Source: an uncultured Opitutaceae bacterium (lineage in GTDB: Bacteria > Verrucomicrobiota > Verrucomicrobiia > Opitutales > Opitutaceae). Taken from it: 64,000 nucleotides of DNA. The position numbers were made by a program, and so were the translations under genes. The stretch spans positions 939,627 to 1,003,626 of the forward strand of contig OX638348.1 of the NCBI GenBank assembly GCA_951813085.1, in the 5' to 3' direction. A model generated the notes under the pieces. That model had not been told where the DNA came from, ran no database searches, and was given only the letters and a program-made list of their open reading frames with translations. Position 1 is the first letter of the stretch; each line of letters opens with the position of its first letter. This document shows, piece by piece, positions 59,201 to 64,000 of the stretch.

Positions 59201-59487
59201 GACACCGTATCGATCTCAATATTACGCAGCGGGTCCCGATGGGAGACCGCTTTGAAGGGCAGCTGTACTTGAACTTCCTCAATTTGGGCAATCTGATCAG
59301 CTCGGGCGGGGGAATTGTCGACGAGGTTCCCTTTCAGACGCTTGCCGTGGCGAGCGGGACGATTAGCGAGGATGGCAGCCAAATCGCCTACTCGTATCGA
59401 GGCGCGCGCGGAACGAGCATCCGCACCGGCACCTATGCCCAGCTCTCCCGCTGGCGGATCCAGACCGGGTTCAAACCCAGGTTCTAA
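56293..59487 (+). pseudogene. Oar-like TonB-dependent receptor, three lesions
   Basis: An outer-membrane receptor with a CarboxypepD_reg N-domain: leader to SFGQG, then VKGKVADSSGGGIPGVEVTITHVPTGS and SGRYAFRGLQVGGPYEIVARSTGY. The plug is LDPRVVVTDASRGAGSISAAGQ, FQIDGVRINDQFG and ISPYDVRQSGFTGASINPVTKGG. The barrel is cut by a frameshift near 57475, TAG at 57880-57882 (TNLFL*QTFAEM, Gln from CAG), and a frameshift near 57970. It ends in the aromatic IQTGFKPRF. Corrected length is about 1060 residues. Oar-type receptors are large transporters of uncertain substrate. It has no FecR or sigma gene nearby. Confidence 0.8.
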
Positions 59488-59511
59488 GCGATCGCTTCAG
59501 AAACGCCTTTT

Positions 59512-59542
59512 CAAGCCCGAGCCGTTCTGCGGTTCGGGCTTG
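59512..59542 (+). terminator. Intrinsic terminator between convergent genes
   Basis: CAAGCCCGAGCCG and CGGTTCGGGCTTG form a strong stem around TTCTG, followed by a T-rich stretch (TTCATCCTTTCG). It lies 25 bases after the receptor's stop and before the dehydrogenase's stop from the other side, so it may serve both. Confidence 0.75.
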
Positions 59543-59569
59543 TTCATCCTTTCGAGCGACATCAATTGT

Positions 59570-61009
59570 CTACTTGTCCGGCGTCAGCCGCAGGATCATG
59601 CCCCGTCGATCGATAAGGACATAGATCGAGCCGTCCGGAGCGGTCTTGATGTCGCGAACGCGGCCCGACTCCTTGAGGATGACTTCCTCCTTCACGACCT
59701 TGCGCCCATCCAGCTCCAGACGGAAAATGAGCTGATGCTTGAGCGCCGATACGAGGAGATTATTCTTCCAAGCGGGGAATAGCGGACCTGTGACGAACTC
59801 GATCCCGCAGAGAGCAGGCGAGGGTGTCCAGAAGTGCACGGGATCGACCATTCCAGGCAGGGACTTGTAGGGGGTTTGAACCGTACCGTCGCGGTCCAGT
59901 CCCTGGGTGGCGAGGGGCCAGCCGTAGTTGTCGCCTGCTTGGACGAGATTGAGTTCATCGCCCCCCATCGGGCCATGCTCTGAGGACCATATGTCCCCTG
60001 TTTCGGGATGTACCGCGAACCCTTGCGCGTTGCGGGTTCCATAGGCGTACACCGAGGTCAGGACGCCGTAGCGCTCCAGAGAGTTGTATGGATTGTCAGC
60101 CGCGGGACGGCCATCGTCGTGAATTCGGTGAAACTTGCCTTCTGGTCGAGACAGGTTTTGGCAGTCCAGCATGTGACCGCGGTCGCCGATCGAGAAATGG
60201 AGATATCCCTCCTTGTCGAACACCATGCGACCTCCGAAATGGTCGTGGATAAGGGTGTAGTCCTCCGGACGCGGATCGTAGACGGGTCCCTCGTCGACCC
60301 ACACGTGATCGCGAATCCGCCCTCGAAGGATCCGGACGGATGAAGGACGGTTGTACTCGCCAGGAGGGACTTCGCCCACTTCATGGATGTAGCTCAAGTA
60401 GATCCATCCATTTTCCGCGTAGTTCGGGTGGAGCTCGATATCTAGATAGCCGAACGTGGAACCGTTTGGCTTACCAGCGGGTGGAGGCGTATTGGCGATG
60501 GGCTCCGGTAGTACCTCGCCATCGACCATCAGTCGAAGCGCGCCTGCGTGCTCGGTGAACAGCGCGGTACGTTCATCAAGGAACTCGATTCCCCATGGTT
60601 GCTTCAGGCCTTCCGCCACCACGTCTACCTTCAACGTATAGTCTTCGGTTTCGGAACGCTCTGCCGGAGGGGGAGGGGTGATACCCATCTCCTTCTCCCG
60701 TTCGAGGATGAAGTCGAGGACCGCGTCGATCTGGTCATCGTTAAGGACGGCGTTCCAAGCGATCATCTGAGTGCCCGGAATGCCGAATTCGATGTTGTTC
60801 CGTTGCAAGTTGCGGCCAGAGGCGAAGTTCCAAATTCCATCCATGAAGCTGGACGCTTGTCCGCCCTCGAGATTCGGTCCATGGCACTGGGCGCAATAGG
60901 TGGCGTAAATGTCAGCCCCCTTGGTCAAATCCTGCGACCAAGTCGTTGGAATTTGCCAAGCGCTCGCAAGTAGCGTTGAAATGAGTAGACGTTTCCACGA
61001 TGGTCTCAC
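59570..61009 (-). CDS. Cytochrome c-PQQ sugar dehydrogenase fusion
   Basis: 479 residues: a leader, a class I cytochrome c domain (YATYCAQCHGPNLEGG, with the Met ligand likely in GTQMIAW), a proline-rich linker (ITPPPPAERSE), then a soluble aldose/glucose dehydrogenase propeller (GLKQPWGIEFLDERTALFTEHAG, IHDHFGGRMVFDKEGYLHFSIGDRG, RNAQGFAVHPETGDIWSSEHGPMGGDELN). PQQ-type dehydrogenases oxidise aldoses and pass electrons to the fused haem. No lesion. It diverges from the sulfatase at 61123, sharing the promoter region. A fragment of a paralogue lies at 54466. Confidence 0.88.
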   Translation of the reverse strand: MRPSWKRLLISTLLASAWQIPTTWSQDLTKGADIYATYCAQCHGPNLEGGQASSFMDGIWNFASGRNLQRNNIEFGIPGTQMIAWNAVLNDDQIDAVLDFILEREKEMGITPPPPAERSETEDYTLKVDVVAEGLKQPWGIEFLDERTALFTEHAGALRLMVDGEVLPEPIANTPPPAGKPNGSTFGYLDIELHPNYAENGWIYLSYIHEVGEVPPGEYNRPSSVRILRGRIRDHVWVDEGPVYDPRPEDYTLIHDHFGGRMVFDKEGYLHFSIGDRGHMLDCQNLSRPEGKFHRIHDDGRPAADNPYNSLERYGVLTSVYAYGTRNAQGFAVHPETGDIWSSEHGPMGGDELNLVQAGDNYGWPLATQGLDRDGTVQTPYKSLPGMVDPVHFWTPSPALCGIEFVTGPLFPAWKNNLLVSALKHQLIFRLELDGRKVVKEEVILKESGRVRDIKTAPDGSIYVLIDRRGMILRLTPDK

Positions 61010-61122
61010 ATCACCGTTATTGGAAAGATTTTTGAGGAACTCAAGAAGGGATATTCTTGATGCGCGGCCCGTGATCCTGGATATTTGTCGCCTATCCCTT
61101 GAATCAAACCCCCAGCGCCGTA

Positions 61123-62631
61123 GTGAAAAACCACCTACCCAAATTCCTGACGTTACTCTTCGTTCTCTGCGCCAATGCGCTTTTCGCGGATGGCCACCGG
61201 CCCAATATCATGGTCATCCTGGCGGACGACTTCGGTTGGGGCGACGTTTCCTGCAATAACCCGGGGTCCGTATTTCAGACGCCGCACTTGGATCGCATTG
61301 CGGAAGAGGGTATTCGTTTCACAAACGCTCATACGCCGCACTCGGTATGCACGCCTACGCGCTATGCCTTGCTGACGGGTCGCTATGCTTGGAGGACGGA
61401 ATTGAGAGAGGGTGTATTGGTGAGTTATGGAAAGGCTCTCATTCGACCGGGTCGGCAGACGTTGCCCAGTCTTCTTAAGAAGTACGGCTACCGTACGGGG
61501 GCCTTTGGCAAATGGCACCTGGGCCTGGATTGGGAGCCCGTGGAGGGAGATCCCGGCGACTGGATATGGGGGACGCAGGTGTTTGCCAATACCAATGCGG
61601 CCATTCCCGTGATCGCCCGACGAGTCGATCATGCTCAACCGGTGAAGGTAGGTCCCACGCATATCGGATTCGATACCGCCCTCATCACTCCTTCCAACAA
61701 TACGCGCATTCCGGTTTGGTTCAAGGATGACAGGGTCATAGGGAACCCGGCGTTCGATGAACAGGGCTTTTTCCGCGACCCGACCGTGCAGCGCGACAGC
61801 GTGGATGACTACCACATCGAACATACGCTAGCGTTCATCGACGAGACCCGAAAGAATAACGCTGATCAGCCATTTTTCGTCTATCTGCCCTTGAACGCGG
61901 CCCATGGCGCCACGTTCCCTCCCGCGCGTTTTAAAGGTCGAACCCAAGATAGCAGTCGCGGAGACAAGTGCCTCTGGGTCAATGAAAGCGTGGGCAAGAT
62001 TTTATCCGCATTGGATGAACGCGGCATCGCGGACGATACGTTGATCATCTTCTCAGCCGACAACGGCCCCATTGAGCCTCCGCGCTATTTTTCGGATACG
62101 AAGCATAAAGCTGCTGGACCCTACCGTGGTTACAAGACCGACATCTGGGATGGCGGATTCCGCGTTCCCTTCCTGGTTCGGTGGCCGGAAAAGATCGAGG
62201 CAGGCCGCGTAAGCGACCAGCTCGTATGCCTAACGGATGTATTCGCGACGGTCGCCGCGCTCATGGGCGAAGAGCTTCACGAATGGGCGGGCGAGGACAG
62301 CGTTAATCAGCTCCCCGCATTCCTGGGCGAAACATCGGCTCCTATCCGGACCACCATGATCACCCAGTCCAATATCGGTCCGATGGCGATTCGGCACAAT
62401 GAGTGGAAACTTATTGTAGATACCACGGGGTCCGGTGGACCTAAGACTCCCAGCGCGCAGCCTACTATTATCACCGCTCCTTGGCAGGCGAGCCCTTCCA
62501 GGGTCGGTCAGCTCTATAACATTGAGCGTGATCCCTACGAACAGCACGATCTGTGGATCAAGCATCCTGAGAAGGTTGAAGAGTTGCGCCTGATGCTGAA
62601 GGATAGCATTTGGACAGGGCGCACGCGCTAG
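61123..62631 (+). CDS. Secreted sulfatase
   Basis: 502 residues from GTG at 61123, which opens the leader MKNHLPKFLTLLFVLCANALFADG; a TTG 24 bases earlier is an alternative. The metal site is IMVILADDFGWGDVSC, the formylglycine motif HSVCTPTRYALLTGRY has Cys76, and the second site is IIFSADNGPIEPPRY. KWHLGLDWEP and YRGYKTDIWDGGFRVPFLVRWP are typical of arylsulfatase A-like enzymes. Intact. It acts on sulfate esters of carbohydrate, by analogy. Confidence 0.92.
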   Translation: MKNHLPKFLTLLFVLCANALFADGHRPNIMVILADDFGWGDVSCNNPGSVFQTPHLDRIAEEGIRFTNAHTPHSVCTPTRYALLTGRYAWRTELREGVLVSYGKALIRPGRQTLPSLLKKYGYRTGAFGKWHLGLDWEPVEGDPGDWIWGTQVFANTNAAIPVIARRVDHAQPVKVGPTHIGFDTALITPSNNTRIPVWFKDDRVIGNPAFDEQGFFRDPTVQRDSVDDYHIEHTLAFIDETRKNNADQPFFVYLPLNAAHGATFPPARFKGRTQDSSRGDKCLWVNESVGKILSALDERGIADDTLIIFSADNGPIEPPRYFSDTKHKAAGPYRGYKTDIWDGGFRVPFLVRWPEKIEAGRVSDQLVCLTDVFATVAALMGEELHEWAGEDSVNQLPAFLGETSAPIRTTMITQSNIGPMAIRHNEWKLIVDTTGSGGPKTPSAQPTIITAPWQASPSRVGQLYNIERDPYEQHDLWIKHPEKVEELRLMLKDSIWTGRTR

Positions 62632-62676
62632 GCGTTGAGTGCTTGCTACAGACCGTGATGGGGGCGATATTCAGGT

Positions 62677-64000
62677 ATGGACGCGCCCCGAAAAATTGTC
62701 TGCTCTCTGCTTATCGCTCTCTTGGGAACTGCTCTATCCGGGTACGCCCAGAACCTGGCCAATAAAGGCGAGCTGATTTTATCGGATCCGTTTGAAGGTT
62801 CGCTAGGAAAAGGGGAGCTCGTCGATATCCAGGATGGCTGGAAGCGTCGAGTCAGCTTTGGCGATTGGACGCGTCGCGCAGATGGGTCCGTTACCGCGGA
62901 GAATGTGCCGGAAGATGGGCACGGACCCGTGCTGACTCTAATCGCTCCGGTACGCGACATCATTATCGAATGCGAATTCCAGATCCCCGCTACGCCGAAA
63001 AAAGACCGACACTTTCGCATCTTCCTCGATCGTTCGGACTACCGGGGCCACACGATTCAGTCCACCGCGAATGTAAGCTCCGTCTTCCGACCGGTAGGCC
63101 TTACCCTCCAGCACATCAGCAAGAAGGACGATGCTCAGAAGACGATTATCCAGGACATCGAGTTTGGACCGACTCCGATTGAGCTGAAACCGAATACTTG
63201 GTACAAGATGCGCTTCGACATCGTGGGCAACAAGGCTTGGACAGTAGTAAATGGCGTTTCATTGTACGGACGTAACAAGGTCCTCCATGTGGAGAAGAAC
63301 AAAATTGGCTTGAATCCTGGGATGGCGGGAGGACGTATCCGTAATTTCAATGCATGGACCGTCGCCTCTGAAAATGATGATGCGGGAGTCGCCGAAGCGC
63401 TGGATGCGATCAATGATCGCTTCCAGAACGTCGACGTTGACATTGTCGAATGGCCGGAAGAAACGCGGGCCCAGTTCGGAAAGCTAAAGCGCATCGCCTT
63501 CGTAGCCTATCCCAAAGACAAGCCATCGGGAAAACTGCCCTTGTTGATTACCCTGCATGGAGGAGGTGGACGCAACATGAGTCTGCGTGACCAGCTAGTC
63601 CGGTCGTCGAACGTCAAAGGGCTGGCCCTGGCGGAACGAGCAGGAAAGCCGCTCATTTTGCTAGAGCCCAATTCGGCTGATATTTGGGATCCGGATACGC
63701 TTGACCAGATGCTCGACCACGTGCTCGAGACTCGAACCGATATCGACGAAAGCCGCATCTACGTAATGGGGCATAGCATGGGCGGTTTCGGAACCTTAGC
63801 CTGGATATCCCGGTCCGCTGATCGATTTGCCGCCGCTGCCCCCGGCGGCTTCAGCTATGAAATACAGCCTGAGCAGGTAGAAGCCCTAGTAGACCTTCCC
63901 GTCTGGGGATTGGTTGGTGGTGACGATGGCAATCGGGTGGACGGCGTTCGACTGATGGTCGAACGCTTGCGCGCCGCTGGCAATGATCGGGTCAAGCATA
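62677..64000 (+). CDS. Secreted esterase with jelly-roll N-domain, cut by the window edge
   Basis: At least 441 residues. Leader (VCSLLIALLGTALSGYAQ), then a beta-rich sugar-binding-like domain (SDPFEGSLGKGELVDIQDGWKRR to GLNPGMAGGRIRNFNAWTV), then an alpha/beta hydrolase (KLPLLITLHGGGGRN, ESRIYVMGHSMGGFGTLAWISR) with the nucleophile Ser in GHSMGG. PHB-depolymerase-like or carbohydrate esterases have this layout. The rest, with the His of the triad, lies beyond the window. It follows the sulfatase by 45 bases. Confidence 0.82.
   Translation, partial: MDAPRKIVCSLLIALLGTALSGYAQNLANKGELILSDPFEGSLGKGELVDIQDGWKRRVSFGDWTRRADGSVTAENVPEDGHGPVLTLIAPVRDIIIECEFQIPATPKKDRHFRIFLDRSDYRGHTIQSTANVSSVFRPVGLTLQHISKKDDAQKTIIQDIEFGPTPIELKPNTWYKMRFDIVGNKAWTVVNGVSLYGRNKVLHVEKNKIGLNPGMAGGRIRNFNAWTVASENDDAGVAEALDAINDRFQNVDVDIVEWPEETRAQFGKLKRIAFVAYPKDKPSGKLPLLITLHGGGGRNMSLRDQLVRSSNVKGLALAERAGKPLILLEPNSADIWDPDTLDQMLDHVLETRTDIDESRIYVMGHSMGGFGTLAWISRSADRFAAAAPGGFSYEIQPEQVEALVDLPVWGLVGGDDGNRVDGVRLMVERLRAAGNDRVKH

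Overview
The window looks like chromosomal DNA of a marine Verrucomicrobiota bacterium, probably class Opitutae (inferred; no rRNA is present). The reasons are its gene content: formylglycine sulfatases, agarase-like glycoside hydrolases, DUF1080 proteins, planctomycete/verrucomicrobial cytochromes (PSCyt1/DUF1549/DUF1553 and the DUF1592 group), DUF1501 and DUF1552 proteins, and TonB receptors with STN domains beside an ECF sigma/FecR pair. No tRNA, rRNA, CRISPR array or origin was seen.

Layout. 0-2.5 kb: a GC-rich, broken IS256-family element and a decayed HAD hydrolase. 2.7-9 kb: two damaged sulfatases, then a discoidin-domain histidine kinase with its NarL-type regulator. 9.3-12.1 kb: a tripartite tricarboxylate transporter in which the binding protein and small membrane subunit are fused. 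12.3-22.1 kb: a plus-strand catabolic cluster (two DUF1080 proteins, a PSCyt protein, DUF1501, two damaged agarase-like enzymes) that carries a REP-associated tyrosine transposase (RAYT). 22.2-30.6 kb: two paralogous membrane-anchored helical-repeat proteins, a decayed methyltransferase and a phospholipid-type operon (CDP-alcohol transferase, CdsA, PlsC). 31-36.4 kb, minus strand: GMC dehydrogenase with its Tat subunit, a sulfatase and a damaged VCBS-repeat protein. 36.8-43.4 kb: orphan STN protein, ECF sigma factor, FecR, and a TonB receptor with one in-frame TAG. 44-48.3 kb: a DUF1592 gene and a 5'-truncated DUF1552 gene abutting a 5'-truncated DUF4143 ATPase. 49-50.4 kb: an AbiE toxin-antitoxin pair with a frameshifted toxin. 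50.5-64 kb: more polysaccharide genes (DUF1080, two intact sulfatases, an intact agarase-like enzyme, a damaged Oar-like TonB receptor, a cytochrome-PQQ sugar dehydrogenase, a partial esterase).

How it fits together (inference): the cell takes up and breaks down sulfated marine polysaccharides. TonB receptors import oligosaccharides, sulfatases and agarase-like enzymes process them, dehydrogenases and cytochromes oxidise sugars, and carboxylates may enter through the Tct system. A perfect palindrome, ATGAAACATGTTTCAT, lies upstream of a sulfatase and of the transporter, with a near-identical copy at the left edge, which suggests one LacI-type regulon.

Two things stand out. First, a RAYT sits inside an operon between two inverted hairpins, and palindromic repeats sharing its GCGATGTTA tail are scattered through the window; one is a 196-bp unit with 12-bp perfect terminal inverted repeats. 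A second, unrelated family of about 65 bp has at least six same-orientation copies. Second, about a third of the genes carry a lesion. Most nonsense codons are TAG in place of Trp or Gln, each explained by one C-to-T/G-to-A transition, and several frameshifts are in homopolymers. Either the strain is losing these pathways or the assembly has systematic base-calling errors; raw reads would decide.
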